A stretch of 64,000 nt of DNA, from NCBI GenBank assembly GCA_947254645.1, contig CAMYDW010000002.1, positions 62,001 to 126,000 on the forward strand, in the 5' to 3' direction. Positions 34,885-43,969 of this stretch are shown here, one piece after another; position 1 is the first letter of the stretch; every line of letters starts with the position of its first letter. The DNA comes from an uncultured Peptococcaceae bacterium (GTDB taxonomy: Bacteria; Bacillota; Peptococcia; Peptococcales; Peptococcaceae). Made by a program: the position numbers and the translations under genes. Under the pieces are notes generated by a model. It was given only the letters and a program-made list of their open reading frames with translations, was not told the origin of the DNA and did no database searches.

Positions 34885-35469
34885 ATGATTATTCTTTATC
34901 AAGTGCCAGACGATGAAAAAGGCAAAATTGTACGTGACTTTTTTGCAAAGGAAAACATTGAGTATCTAGAATTTGCAGTGGAATCTGCAGGGCATACCTT
35001 AGGGGAATTGTTCAAAAATAACAAAGAACCAATGCCACATCCAGCAGAACAAGTGCCAGATGAACCAGCAATTCTTTTTGACGAAGCAACCACCAATCAA
35101 ACAGAAGCTGCTGAATTATTAGGCACCTTGGAACAAGCTGGGGTATTTTTCAACTATCAAGTATTGGTAGATGCCAATATGCTTGATTATCCATTGGGAG
35201 ATATTTTGGTGGGCCATCGTGACTACCAACTCTTTTTGTCTAAGCTCGGCTTCTTACAACAAATGATTGACGGGTGTGGGGCATTAAAGGAAGAAAATTA
35301 CGACCCAGACAAATGGAGCGAATTGAAAATTATCATTGCCAATGGCAATGATTTCTTAGATGCTGTCGTCAGTGATACTGACAGCAAGTTTGACGATATC
35401 AAACCAGAAGATGTTGATAAACATATCACCGATCTACAACTTGCGATGAAAAAATTACTGGCGAACTAA
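34885..35469 (+). CDS. DUF3783-like protein leading the haem operon
   Basis: The 194-residue acidic protein has an N-terminal alpha/beta part (MIILYQVPDDEKGKIVRDFF, then HTLGELF). A middle part (AILFDEATTNQTEAAELLGTLEQAG) resembles DUF3783, and the C-terminal half is helical. GAGGAGAG precedes the ATG. ahbC starts 27 nt after its stop, so it is probably the first gene of the ahb operon. No redox or metal-binding motif stands out. A role in haem synthesis is inferred only from position. Confidence 0.6.
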   Translation: MIILYQVPDDEKGKIVRDFFAKENIEYLEFAVESAGHTLGELFKNNKEPMPHPAEQVPDEPAILFDEATTNQTEAAELLGTLEQAGVFFNYQVLVDANMLDYPLGDILVGHRDYQLFLSKLGFLQQMIDGCGALKEENYDPDKWSELKIIIANGNDFLDAVVSDTDSKFDDIKPEDVDKHITDLQLAMKKLLAN

Positions 35470-35495
35470 GACAATGTCAAACTTGGAGGTAAAAC

Positions 35496-36695
35496 ATGCT
35501 TAGTTTAACAAAATTACTAACAGGCGATGCTTATTTTGGTGATGAATTGCGCTACACCGAAAAAAGCAAGAATCAGCGCAATGGAGTGAGTGAGGGACGT
35601 GGGCCTGTTGTAAGCTGGAATTACACCAGAACATGTAATCTCAAATGTCGCCACTGCTACTCTAGTTCTGAGGCAAAGCAATATGACAATGAATTGACCA
35701 CAGAGGAAGCTTTAAAATTTATTGATGATTTGGCCGATTTTAAGGTGCCAGTCATTCTCTTTTCTGGTGGGGAACCCCTCATTCGTGAGGACTTTTTCAC
35801 CTTAGCAGCCCATGCACGTGAAAAAGGCATTCGTGCCACCTTATCCACCAATGGCACCCTGATTACCCCAGAAATTGCACAAAAAATCAAAGACCACGGC
35901 ATTGGCTATGTGGGTATTTCTATTGATGGCGTGCGTGAAGTCAACGATGCCTTTCGTGGCGTAGAAGGGGCTTATGACCGTGCTTTAGAAGGCATTCGCA
36001 ATTGTCGTGCCGTTGGCCAACGTGTGGGCTTGCGTTTCACCATCAACAAAGCCAACTACGAATATGTCAATGATATCCTCGATATGCTAGAGTATGAGGA
36101 CATCGACCGTGTTTGCTTCTACCATTTGGTGTATTCAGGCAGAGGAGAAGCCATCAAGCATGATGACTTAACCGCAGAGGAAACACGCAAGGTCGTTGAT
36201 TTGATTGCCGACCGTGTGATTGACTTTGACAAAAAGGGCCTCAAAAAAGAAGTGCTTTTGGTAGACAACCATGCCGATGGCCCATATCTCTACTTGAAAT
36301 ATCGCGAAACCGACCCAGAACGTGCAGCGATTATCTATAAGCTTTTGAGTATCAATGGTGGGAACCGCTCTGGGATTGCCTTCTCTAACGTCGACAACGA
36401 AGGCAATGTTCATCCAGACCAATTTACCCAACACCACTTCCTTGGCAATGTGCGTGAACGCTCCTTCAAGGATATTTGGTGCGATACGAGCAATCCTATC
36501 TTGGCAGGACTGAAGGACCGTGCCCATTTGTTGGATGAAAAATGCCAAAAATGCAGTTGGCTTTCTATTTGCAATGGCAATTTCCGTGCTCGTGGCGAAG
36601 CGGTCACTGGCGACTTCTGGGGCTTTGACCCAGCGTGCTTCCTCACCGATGAAGAACGTACCATTCCAGCACCAAGCATGGAGGAACAAGCATGA
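35496..36695 (+). CDS. ahbC: AhbC/NirJ1-type radical SAM enzyme of alternative haem biosynthesis
   Basis: The 399-residue protein has the radical SAM cluster motif CNLKCRHC near residue 47 and a GGEP motif. A C-terminal twitch/SPASM-like region carries CQKCSWLSIC and a distant Cys (FDPACF) for a second cluster. Family enzymes remove acetate side chains from 12,18-didecarboxysirohaem to give Fe-coproporphyrin III. GGAGG lies upstream. The gene overlaps ahbD by 4 nt. Specificity is inferred from the full ahbC-D-A-B set. Confidence 0.88.
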   Translation: MLSLTKLLTGDAYFGDELRYTEKSKNQRNGVSEGRGPVVSWNYTRTCNLKCRHCYSSSEAKQYDNELTTEEALKFIDDLADFKVPVILFSGGEPLIREDFFTLAAHAREKGIRATLSTNGTLITPEIAQKIKDHGIGYVGISIDGVREVNDAFRGVEGAYDRALEGIRNCRAVGQRVGLRFTINKANYEYVNDILDMLEYEDIDRVCFYHLVYSGRGEAIKHDDLTAEETRKVVDLIADRVIDFDKKGLKKEVLLVDNHADGPYLYLKYRETDPERAAIIYKLLSINGGNRSGIAFSNVDNEGNVHPDQFTQHHFLGNVRERSFKDIWCDTSNPILAGLKDRAHLLDEKCQKCSWLSICNGNFRARGEAVTGDFWGFDPACFLTDEERTIPAPSMEEQA

Positions 36696-37681
36696 AGATT
36701 ATGAGTTGGAACACCACCAATGCATGTAACTTGTATTGTGCACATTGCTATCGTGAATCAGGAGAAAAAGCTCAAGGCGAGCTCAACACCGAAGAAGGCA
36801 AAAAGCTCATTGATGAAATTGCCCGTGCTGGCTTTCATATCATGATTTTCTCTGGTGGCGAGCCACTTTCTCGTCCAGATATTTTTGAATTGATTGCCCA
36901 TGCCAGTGCGAAGGGCTTGCGCCCAGTGCTTGGCTCCAATGGCACCATGATTACCCCAGAGGTGGCACAAAAGCTCAAAGAAGCAGGCCTCTTGGCGGCA
37001 GGAATCAGCCTTGACAGCTTAGACCCTGCAAAGCATGATAAGCTACGTGGCCAAGAAGGGGCATGGCAAGCCGCAGTGGATGGCATGAAAAACTGTCGTG
37101 AGGCAGGCTTGGGCTTCCAAATCCACACCACCGTGATGGATTGGAACGAACCAGAAATTGAAGACCTCATGGACTTTGCAGTGGAAATTGGCGCACGTGC
37201 CCATCATATCTTCTTCCTCATCCCAACAGGACGAGGGGAAGACATTGTGGACATGGCCCTCGACAGAGATGCCTACGAAGACGTCTTGCGTCGCATCATG
37301 TCCAAAGCCAAGGACGTGCCAATCGAAGTCAAACCAACCTGCGCCCCACAGTTTATCCGTGTGGCAGACCAAGTTGGTCACAAGCAACGCTTCTCCAAAG
37401 GCTGCTTGGCAGGGATTACCTATTGCATCATCAGCCCAAAAGGCGATGTGCAGCCATGTGCCTATTTGAAAATGGAAATCGGCAACGTGCGTGATAAAGA
37501 TTTTGATAAAATCTGGGAAGAAAATGAAACCTTCAAAACCCTACGCACCATGGAATATGATGGCGCTTGTGGCACCTGCAACTATGGCGACAAATGTGGT
37601 GGCTGCCGTGCACGCGCGGCCTATTACCACAAAGGCGACTACATGAGCGCAGACCCATTGTGCATTTTGAATAAGGAATAG
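36692..37681 (+). CDS. ahbD: AhbD/NirJ2-type radical SAM enzyme (haem synthase)
   Basis: The 329-residue product has CNLYCAHC near residue 12, the GGEP motif, and a C-terminal Cys-rich region (CLAGITYC, QPCAYL, CGTCNYGDKCGGC) for auxiliary iron-sulphur clusters. AhbD converts the two propionates of Fe-coproporphyrin III to vinyls, giving haem b. Its start ATGA overlaps the ahbC stop. NirJ2-type proteins are close relatives, so the label rests on the gene set. Confidence 0.85.
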   Translation: MKIMSWNTTNACNLYCAHCYRESGEKAQGELNTEEGKKLIDEIARAGFHIMIFSGGEPLSRPDIFELIAHASAKGLRPVLGSNGTMITPEVAQKLKEAGLLAAGISLDSLDPAKHDKLRGQEGAWQAAVDGMKNCREAGLGFQIHTTVMDWNEPEIEDLMDFAVEIGARAHHIFFLIPTGRGEDIVDMALDRDAYEDVLRRIMSKAKDVPIEVKPTCAPQFIRVADQVGHKQRFSKGCLAGITYCIISPKGDVQPCAYLKMEIGNVRDKDFDKIWEENETFKTLRTMEYDGACGTCNYGDKCGGCRARAAYYHKGDYMSADPLCILNKE

Positions 37682-37691
37682 TGGTGGTTTT

Positions 37692-38192
37692 ATGTATACA
37701 TTGACAGAGTTAGACCGTACCATTTTGATGATTTTGCAACGTGGCATTCCAGTATGTAACCGCCCCTATCAAGCCATGGCAGAAGAAATCGGCGGCGTAA
37801 GTGAAGAAGCAGTCATCGAGAGCATTGGTAGAATGAAGGAAGAAAACATCATTCGCCGTATGTCAGGCTTTTTTGATTCCCGCAAATTGGGCTATAAGTC
37901 CATGCTGGTGGCGGTGAAGCCAAAAGCAGGCTGCTTTGATGATGCCGTTGAGGTGATTAACGCCTATCCAGGCATTACCCACAATTATGAACGCAACCAT
38001 GATTTTAGCATTTGGTTCACCTTGATTGCGATTAACCAATCCACCGTCAATATGATTTTAGACCAAATCGAAGCCAGTGGCTTTGTACAAGAAATGCTGC
38101 GCTTTGAAATGAGCGAACGCTACAAAATTGACGTCACCTTTGATGTGCGTGGACAAAAAGGAGGGCACCCCCATGGCGAGTCCAGTTTCTGA
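37692..38192 (+). CDS. ahbA: AhbA-type sirohaem decarboxylase subunit (Lrp/AsnC-like)
   Basis: The 166-residue product has an N-terminal winged helix (DRTILMILQRGIPVCNRPYQAMA) and a C-terminal Lrp/AsnC-type domain with HNYERNHDFSIWFTLIA. AhbA and AhbB form the heterodimer that decarboxylates sirohaem to 12,18-didecarboxysirohaem. The HNYERNH block sits where substrate-binding His residues are expected. It starts 10 nt after ahbD and overlaps ahbB by 20 nt. Confidence 0.85.
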   Translation: MYTLTELDRTILMILQRGIPVCNRPYQAMAEEIGGVSEEAVIESIGRMKEENIIRRMSGFFDSRKLGYKSMLVAVKPKAGCFDDAVEVINAYPGITHNYERNHDFSIWFTLIAINQSTVNMILDQIEASGFVQEMLRFEMSERYKIDVTFDVRGQKGGHPHGESSF

Positions 38193-38694
38193 AACCGAAA
38201 AGGCCATTGTTCGTGCCTTGCAAAATGATTTGCCTCTCGTGGCAGAACCCTACAAAGAAGTGGCTGCTTCCCTCGGTATGACCGAAGAAGCCCTCTTTGA
38301 AGGCATTCAAAGCCTCAAGGACAAAGGCTGCTTAAAGCGTATCTCCATCGCCTTGCGTCATAAAAACGTTGGCTATAAGGTCAATGTGATGGTGGTATGG
38401 GACGTGGAGGATGCACGTGTCAGCGAAGTGGGCAAACAAGTGAGTGCACATCCAGCAGTCACCCATTGCTATTGTCGCAATCGTGAAGAAAAATTCCCTT
38501 ACAATCTCTACACCATGGTGCATTGCCACAACGATGAAGAATACGATGCCATCATTGATGACCTCGTGCACATCATCGGCGAAGGCACCCCACATGACGT
38601 GTCCTTTGATGGCTTGCGTAGCATGAGAGAACTGAAAAAAGTTGGGATGAAATATTTCCTTGAAAAACCAGAAGACATGGTGGAAGAGGACTAA
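38173..38694 (+). CDS. ahbB: AhbB-type sirohaem decarboxylase subunit (Lrp/AsnC-like)
   Basis: The 173-residue product is homologous to AhbA, with a winged helix and a domain carrying THCYCRNREEKFPYNLYTMVH, typical of AhbB. The ATG at 38173, with GGAGGG upstream, is the start; the in-frame ATG at 38128 lies deep in ahbA and lacks a site. It partners AhbA. The sirohaem-making genes are not in the window. A terminator closes the operon at 38724-38772. Confidence 0.87.
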   Translation: MASPVSETEKAIVRALQNDLPLVAEPYKEVAASLGMTEEALFEGIQSLKDKGCLKRISIALRHKNVGYKVNVMVVWDVEDARVSEVGKQVSAHPAVTHCYCRNREEKFPYNLYTMVHCHNDEEYDAIIDDLVHIIGEGTPHDVSFDGLRSMRELKKVGMKYFLEKPEDMVEED

Positions 38695-38723
38695 GCATTT
38701 AAACAGCATCGTGTATTTTTAAG

Positions 38724-38772
38724 AAGCATACTTATCAAAAGCAGCGCTCTTTTGATAAGTATGCTTTTTTTT
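38724..38772 (+). terminator. Terminator of the ahb operon
   Basis: A perfect 17-bp stem (38724-38740 with 38750-38766) is followed by T residues. Confidence 0.92.
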
Positions 38773-38969
38773 GGGTAATTATCTGTCTAAAAAAAGCTTT
38801 TAGGTGAAATATTATAATATAGAGAAATATAAGAAAAAATATAGAAAAAATTTTTAGAATATTTCCTCTATGAGGTGGACGCTCTCCATGAAAGGTGCTA
38901 TTATTGTATTGTAAAAGCTTCGAAACGTTGTTATCTAAATTTTTATCTAATTCAAGGAGGTATCATTTA

Positions 38970-40238
38970 ATGGCAGTAGAAAATTTAAATCCATTTGAAA
39001 GCGCACAAGCAAAAGTAAAGCATGCTTGTGAAACCCTTGGTTATCATGACGATGTGTACACTTATTTAAGTGAACCACAACGTGTGTTAGAAGTGAACAT
39101 TCCAGTTCGCATGGACGATGGCACTTTGAAAATGTTCAAAGGTTGGCGCAGTCAACACAATGATGCTGTAGGTCCTTACAAGGGTGGTATCCGTTTCCAT
39201 CAAGACGTAAACTTTGATGAAGTACGTGCCCTTTCAGTATGGATGACCTTCAAGTGCGGGATCATGAATATCCCTTACGGCGGTGGTAAAGGTGGGGTTA
39301 TCGTAAACCCTAGAGAGCTCTCCGAAAGAGAACTCGAACAACTTTCCCGTGGATATATCAGAGGCATCTACAAATTGATCGGCGAAAAAGTAGACGTTCC
39401 TGCTCCAGACGTAGGTACCAACAGCCAAGTAATGAGCTGGATGGTAGACGAATATATCAAATTGACTGGCGCAAATGCTAGCCTTGGCGTATTAACTGGG
39501 AAAGACCCTAAATGGGGCGGCTCTCTTGGTCGTGGCGAATCCACCGGTTATGGGATTTATCTCGTAGCTAGATTTGCTGCAGAAAAATTGGGCATCAACA
39601 TGGCTCAAGCTTCTGTTGCAGTTCAAGGCTTCGGTAATGCAGGTCGCTTCACCGTGAAGAACATGTTCAACAACGGTACCAGAGTTGTTGCAGTTTCTGA
39701 ATGGGAACCAGTAAACGGCACCTATGCAATCTACAAAGAAGACGGCCTTGACTATAATGAAATGGTTGCATACATGGCTGAACATAAGAACCTTCTTAAC
39801 TTCCCTGGCAGTAAAGCAATCAGCATGGATGAATTCTGGGCACTCAATGTAGACATCATTGTTCCAGCTGCTCTTGAAAACTCCATCACTGAAGATGTTG
39901 CAGAAAAATTAAACTGCAAACTCGTTTGCGAAGCAGCAAACGGCCCAACCACTCCTGGTGGTGACGAAGTATTGAAGAGAAAAGGCATCTATCTCACCCC
40001 AGACATTTTGACCAATGCTGGTGGGGTTACCGTTTCTTACTTTGAATGGGTACAAAACATCCAAGGCTTCTACTGGAGCGAAGAAGAAGTCTTTGACAAA
40101 CAAGAAAAATCCATGAGAATTGCATTTGACAATATCTGGGATCTTGTTCAAGAAAAAGGCGTAACCATTCGTGAAGCAGCATACCTCGTATCTGTTAAAC
40201 GTGTTTACGAAGCAATGAAACTTCGTGGCTGGTTATAA
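38970..40238 (+). CDS. gdhA: Glutamate dehydrogenase
   Basis: The 422-residue length and sequence fit the catabolic NAD-type hexameric enzyme of anaerobes. Motifs seen are QHNDAVGPYKGGIRFH, GGGKGGV (catalytic Lys region), PAPDVGTN and the nucleotide loop GFGNAG. It deaminates glutamate to 2-oxoglutarate. The ATG at 38970 has CAAGGAGG 9 nt upstream; the frame is open to 38895 but without a site. Strong codon bias suggests high expression. Glutamate fermentation or nitrogen recycling is the likely role. Confidence 0.95.
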   Translation: MAVENLNPFESAQAKVKHACETLGYHDDVYTYLSEPQRVLEVNIPVRMDDGTLKMFKGWRSQHNDAVGPYKGGIRFHQDVNFDEVRALSVWMTFKCGIMNIPYGGGKGGVIVNPRELSERELEQLSRGYIRGIYKLIGEKVDVPAPDVGTNSQVMSWMVDEYIKLTGANASLGVLTGKDPKWGGSLGRGESTGYGIYLVARFAAEKLGINMAQASVAVQGFGNAGRFTVKNMFNNGTRVVAVSEWEPVNGTYAIYKEDGLDYNEMVAYMAEHKNLLNFPGSKAISMDEFWALNVDIIVPAALENSITEDVAEKLNCKLVCEAANGPTTPGGDEVLKRKGIYLTPDILTNAGGVTVSYFEWVQNIQGFYWSEEEVFDKQEKSMRIAFDNIWDLVQEKGVTIREAAYLVSVKRVYEAMKLRGWL

Positions 40239-40261
40239 AATTTAGAAAACAACCAACATTC

Positions 40262-40299
40262 GCAGCTCGCTTTATTCTCCTTTAGCGGGCTGCTTTTTT
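40262..40299 (+). terminator. Terminator after gdhA
   Basis: GCAGCTCGC pairs with GCGGGCTGC (one G-U pair), followed by six T residues. Confidence 0.82.
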
Positions 40300-40394
40300 G
40301 TTGTAAAAAAATTCCGCCTCTTCTCTAATTGGTAATTTTGTGGGATAATGGGTATACAGATGGTGTATTCATCAAAGGGAAGGAGTGTGAATGA

Positions 40395-40871
40395 ATGACG
40401 GATATTTTGGCAGATGTGTATTCTTTTGTTGAAGAATTGGAGCGCAAGGGTCGTTTTGCGATGAGCAAGGACTTTATTCAGCATGGATCCACATCGGTGT
40501 ATACGCATAGTATTGATGTGGCGGTGCGTAGTGTGTCCCTGATGCGTTCGATGCGTGTGCGTGTGAATGAAGAGGCCTTGATTCGTGGTGCATTACTCCA
40601 TGACTACTTTCTTTATGATTGGCACGATCCAGACCCTTCTCATAAATGGCATGGTTTTTACCATCCAGGGACGGCATTGCGCAATGCACGAGAAGATTTT
40701 ATAATTACGGATACAGAAGCGGATATTATCAAGCGTCATATGTTCCCTTTGACGGTCATACCACCTTCCTCTCGTGAGGGGCTGTTGGTGTGTATGGCGG
40801 ATAAGCTGGTTGCCACTGGCGAAACGGCAATGGTGCGTCAGTTGGCAAAGATGGTACGCTTGAGTTCCTAA
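40395..40871 (+). CDS. HD-domain phosphohydrolase
   Basis: The 158-residue protein has the HD motif ALLHDYFLYDWHD near residue 66 and upstream His (TSVYTHSID) for metal binding. Family members cleave phosphate esters of nucleotides or lipids; the substrate is unknown. AAGGAGTG lies upstream of the ATG at 40395. It appears to be a single gene. Confidence 0.85.
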   Translation: MTDILADVYSFVEELERKGRFAMSKDFIQHGSTSVYTHSIDVAVRSVSLMRSMRVRVNEEALIRGALLHDYFLYDWHDPDPSHKWHGFYHPGTALRNAREDFIITDTEADIIKRHMFPLTVIPPSSREGLLVCMADKLVATGETAMVRQLAKMVRLSS

Positions 40872-40928
40872 ATCAATGGTCCTACGCAATTTTTCTGTAA
40901 AATATTTGTTATCATAGGAGGCTGTTTC

Positions 40929-41441
40929 ATGAAATCTGAATCTATTGCTATTGCCGTTATTGCTTTATTGGTTGTCCTTGGTTTTGGGATGATTGTTAGT
41001 GCAAATGCACTGCTGAACTCTGATGAAGGGGAAGCATTGTGGAATATTGGCTTGGGCAATGAAAAAACATTGACGGTAAAGGAAAAAACAGACATCCATG
41101 GGTTGATGGGTGAGAAGTATCAAATGATGATTTTTGATATTCCAAAGGATCGATTGAGCAGTGTCTTGGTGGCAATTGAATCACACAAAAAATGGCATGC
41201 CCTCCCTTATAATGAACAGGTGCAAAAAATTGTGGAGGGTAGAAATACCACCGATGGTCAGGTGGGGCCTTATCTCCTTGACAAGGAAGGCAAGAAAATC
41301 TTGCCAACGATTGAGCATGGGTATTGGTTTTTTGTCAATCAAGCGAAAGCAAAGGAACGCATCTTGACGCCAGAAAAATACTATTTGGCGGTCTTTGATA
41401 AAGACAAAAATGAATTGTATTTTATTAAAACTAAAAAATAA
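40929..41441 (+). CDS. Membrane-anchored protein of unknown function
   Basis: The 170-residue product has an N-terminal hydrophobic anchor (about residues 5-26) and an extracellular mixed alpha/beta domain of about 140 residues. No family is recognised. AGGAGG precedes the ATG. A partial paralogue follows at 41489-41680, showing that the gene was duplicated. A terminator lies at 41452-41481. Confidence 0.75.
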   Translation: MKSESIAIAVIALLVVLGFGMIVSANALLNSDEGEALWNIGLGNEKTLTVKEKTDIHGLMGEKYQMMIFDIPKDRLSSVLVAIESHKKWHALPYNEQVQKIVEGRNTTDGQVGPYLLDKEGKKILPTIEHGYWFFVNQAKAKERILTPEKYYLAVFDKDKNELYFIKTKK

Positions 41442-41451
41442 TACAACGATA

Positions 41452-41481
41452 ACAGCCCTTTCCAAAAAGGGCTGTTTTTTT
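41452..41481 (+). terminator. Terminator
   Basis: ACAGCCCTT pairs with AAGGGCTGT, then seven T residues. Confidence 0.88.
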
Positions 41482-41488
41482 ATTGTGC

Positions 41489-41680
41489 ATGGTGCCATTG
41501 ATGACTGGCTGTGGTGGCAAAGAAACCCAAAAAGCTGTGACAGATGCGATTGGGGTAGATATTACTGGCAGCACTGTGAAAGAGGATAGGAAGACCTATA
41601 AGGGATTGCCAAAGGATGGCTTCCGTCATGTGACATTAAAAATAAAGAAGTTCAATATGGAAAAGGTGCTTAATGAATGA
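41489..41680 (+). pseudogene. Truncated paralogue of the 40929 gene, with lipobox remnant
   Basis: The frame reads from MVPLMTGCGGKETQ, with a lipobox-like LMTGC but no proper signal peptide and no ribosome site. The part after GSTVKE aligns with residues of the upstream gene (LTVKE, a GL pair, IPK/IKK and VL at matching spacings, one gap). It stops after 63 residues where the relative goes on for about 90 more. It is probably a degraded lipoprotein copy of this family. Confidence 0.55.
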
Positions 41681-41779
41681 CATGATGTTTTCATAAAAAA
41701 ATAAGAGATTGTGGACGATGTATTGTAAGTATACCGATAAAACGCTATACTATACACAACGATGAACACGTCATCAGTG

Positions 41780-41812
41780 TGCGACCTATTTTTTGATAGG
41801 TCGCATTCTTTA
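41780..41812 (+). terminator. Hairpin upstream of the alcohol dehydrogenase gene
   Basis: TGCGACCTAT (41780-41789) pairs exactly with ATAGGTCGCA (41796-41805), followed by a T-rich stretch. It ends transcription from the left or attenuates the next gene. Confidence 0.65.
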
Positions 41813-41835
41813 TCTAAAAAAATGGAGGGATAATG

Positions 41836-42993
41836 ATGGAAGCATTTTCTTTTCGTTTGCCAACAACCTTGATGGTTGGTGAAAAACGCTATGAAGAGGT
41901 AGGAACCCTTTGTGCTGGGATTGGCAAAAAGGTGTTGCTGCATTATGGTGGCGGACACATTAAGCGCACAGGGTTGTATGACAAGGTGGTCAAAAGCCTC
42001 GAGGCCCAAGGCTGTGAGGTCGTGGAATGTGGTGGGGTACAGCCCAATCCACGTCTTTCTTTGGTGCGTGAAGGGATTGCCCTTTGTAAAGCTGAAGGGG
42101 TAGAGATGATTTTGGCTGTCGGTGGCGGCAGTGTGATTGACTCTGCAAAAGGCATTGCGGTAGGGGCTTGTACCGATAGAGATGTATGGGATTTCTATAT
42201 GGGCAAGGCACAGCCAGAGCAGGCATTGCCAATTGGGGTGGTGCTGACCATTCCTGCTGCTGGGAGTGAATCTAGCAATGTGAGCGTGGTAACAAAGAAG
42301 GACACCAATGACAAGCGCAGCTTTCACAGCGATACGGTGTTTCCACAATTTGCGATTCTTTGTCCAGAATTGTATACGACCTTGCCACCAGAACAAATTG
42401 CTAATGCGACTTCTGATGTAATCAGTCATATTTTTGAGCGTTACTTCAGCAATAGCACCCATGTGACCTTGACAGACCGTCTGTGTGAGGTGAGCATTCA
42501 AACAGCGATGCAGCTGGGCTTGTGGCTCTATCATCATCCAGAGGATGTGGCGGCGTGGGGCGAATTTGCCTTGACTGCCAATGTGGCCCATAATGGCTTC
42601 CTTGGACAAGGACGCATTGAGGATTGGGGCGCCCATGGGATTGGGCACGAGTTGAGTGCTTTTTATGATATGGCCCACGGGGCAAGTCTTTCGATTGCAA
42701 CACCAGCATGGATGCGCTATGTATCCAAAGAAAATCCTGCACGCTTTGTACAGTTTGCACGAGAAATCATGCATCGTCATGGCGACGATGTGGATACCTT
42801 GATTGATGGGGCAATCAGCGATTTGGTGGCCTTTTATCATCGCCTTGATTTGCCAACAACCTTGGCAGAGGCAGATTTATTAGACGCTGATTTAGATGCA
42901 ATGGCAAAAAGTGTGGTGAAAAAAGCACCACGTGGCCATTTTAAAGTATTATATGAAGAAGATTGCCGTCAGATTTACGAATTGGCACGGTAA
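41836..42993 (+). CDS. Iron-containing alcohol dehydrogenase (YqhD/BdhA type)
   Basis: The 385-residue product has the NAD(P) motif GGGSVIDSAK near residue 95 and intact metal ligands: Asp and His in TSDVISHIFE, and His in GIGHELSAF and MAHGAS. It should reduce aldehydes to alcohols with NAD(P)H. Two ATGs occur at 41833 and 41836; the second has the better spacing from GGAGGG. A DMT transporter follows 21 nt later. Confidence 0.92.
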   Translation: MEAFSFRLPTTLMVGEKRYEEVGTLCAGIGKKVLLHYGGGHIKRTGLYDKVVKSLEAQGCEVVECGGVQPNPRLSLVREGIALCKAEGVEMILAVGGGSVIDSAKGIAVGACTDRDVWDFYMGKAQPEQALPIGVVLTIPAAGSESSNVSVVTKKDTNDKRSFHSDTVFPQFAILCPELYTTLPPEQIANATSDVISHIFERYFSNSTHVTLTDRLCEVSIQTAMQLGLWLYHHPEDVAAWGEFALTANVAHNGFLGQGRIEDWGAHGIGHELSAFYDMAHGASLSIATPAWMRYVSKENPARFVQFAREIMHRHGDDVDTLIDGAISDLVAFYHRLDLPTTLAEADLLDADLDAMAKSVVKKAPRGHFKVLYEEDCRQIYELAR

Positions 42994-43014
42994 ATGAAAG
43001 AAGAAATGTTATAA

Positions 43015-43929
43015 ATGTCACAAAAGCAGCAAAAAAATTCATATACCCACAGCTTTTTATTACTGTTGACGGCAACGGTATGGGGGCTGGCATTTGTCGC
43101 ACAAAGTGTTGGGATGGATGATGTTGGGCCGTACACCTTTTTAGGGGTGCGCAGTATTTTGGCAGTTTTGGCCCTTTTGCCTGTGGTGGGCTTCATCTCT
43201 CGCCGTGTGGCAAATGAAGCAGTGCCACGCCATTTTTCCCGTCATGACCGTCGTCCGCTCTTTGTGGGTGGGTCTATTTGTGGGGTGTTGCTGTTTTTTG
43301 GCATGATTTTACAGCAAATTGGGATTCAGTACACAACGATTGGGAAGGCGGGCTTTATCACCACGAGCTATGTGGTGATGGTACCCCTTTTGGGGGTGTT
43401 TTTGCGCCGTCATGTGGGTCTGAAACTGTGGATTGCCGTGGTGCTTTCTGTGCTTGGGCTGTACCTTTTGTGTATGACCCCAGGGGAGCTATCTATCAAT
43501 AAGGGGGACTTTATCATCCTCTTATCGGCAGTGGTATATACCTTACATATCACAGTGATTGACCATTATGCACCAGAGGTCAATGGAGTGCTCTTTAGCT
43601 TCCTGCAAATGGTGGTGGTGGCTGTGATTGGCGTGGCGGCGATGTTTGTTTTTGAAGACCCACAAATGGCGGCCATTTCCCGTGCCTTCTTGCCAATTGC
43701 CTATGCCGGGGTGTTTTCTAGTGGGGTCGGCTTTACCCTGCAGATGATTGGCCAAAAAGGGGTTTCGCCAACGGTGGCCTCCTTGATTATGAGCCTTGAA
43801 AGCTGTATTTCCCTCTTGGCAGGGTGGGCGATTTTGGGGGAAGTCATGAGCCAACGTGAGCTTTTTGGCTGCGTGCTGATGTTTGTGGCAATCATCCTCT
43901 CTCAACTGCCAAGTCGTGTGAAAAAGTAA
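43015..43929 (+). CDS. DMT-superfamily transporter (two EamA domains)
   Basis: The 304-residue protein has ten membrane helices in two EamA repeats (TATVWGLAFVAQSVGMD and SGVGFTLQMIGQKG). Its job is probably metabolite or amino acid export. The ATG is at 43015 with a weak site (GAAGAAATG). It shares only general features with the 24791 exporter. A bidirectional terminator follows. Confidence 0.87.
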   Translation: MSQKQQKNSYTHSFLLLLTATVWGLAFVAQSVGMDDVGPYTFLGVRSILAVLALLPVVGFISRRVANEAVPRHFSRHDRRPLFVGGSICGVLLFFGMILQQIGIQYTTIGKAGFITTSYVVMVPLLGVFLRRHVGLKLWIAVVLSVLGLYLLCMTPGELSINKGDFIILLSAVVYTLHITVIDHYAPEVNGVLFSFLQMVVVAVIGVAAMFVFEDPQMAAISRAFLPIAYAGVFSSGVGFTLQMIGQKGVSPTVASLIMSLESCISLLAGWAILGEVMSQRELFGCVLMFVAIILSQLPSRVKK

Positions 43930-43931
43930 AT

Positions 43932-43969
43932 AAAAAGCATTCTCCTAGTACTAGGAGAATGCTTTTTTT
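43932..43969. terminator. Bidirectional terminator, near-perfect palindrome
   Basis: AAAAGCATTCTCCTAGT is followed directly by its complement, then T residues. It overlaps the 3' end of the convergent SixA-CHAD gene. Confidence 0.9.

Noticed and set aside
41626..42840. 404-residue minus-strand frame opposite the alcohol dehydrogenase
   Set aside because: The plus-strand gene has intact catalytic motifs; the reverse frame is His/Cys-rich with no domain.
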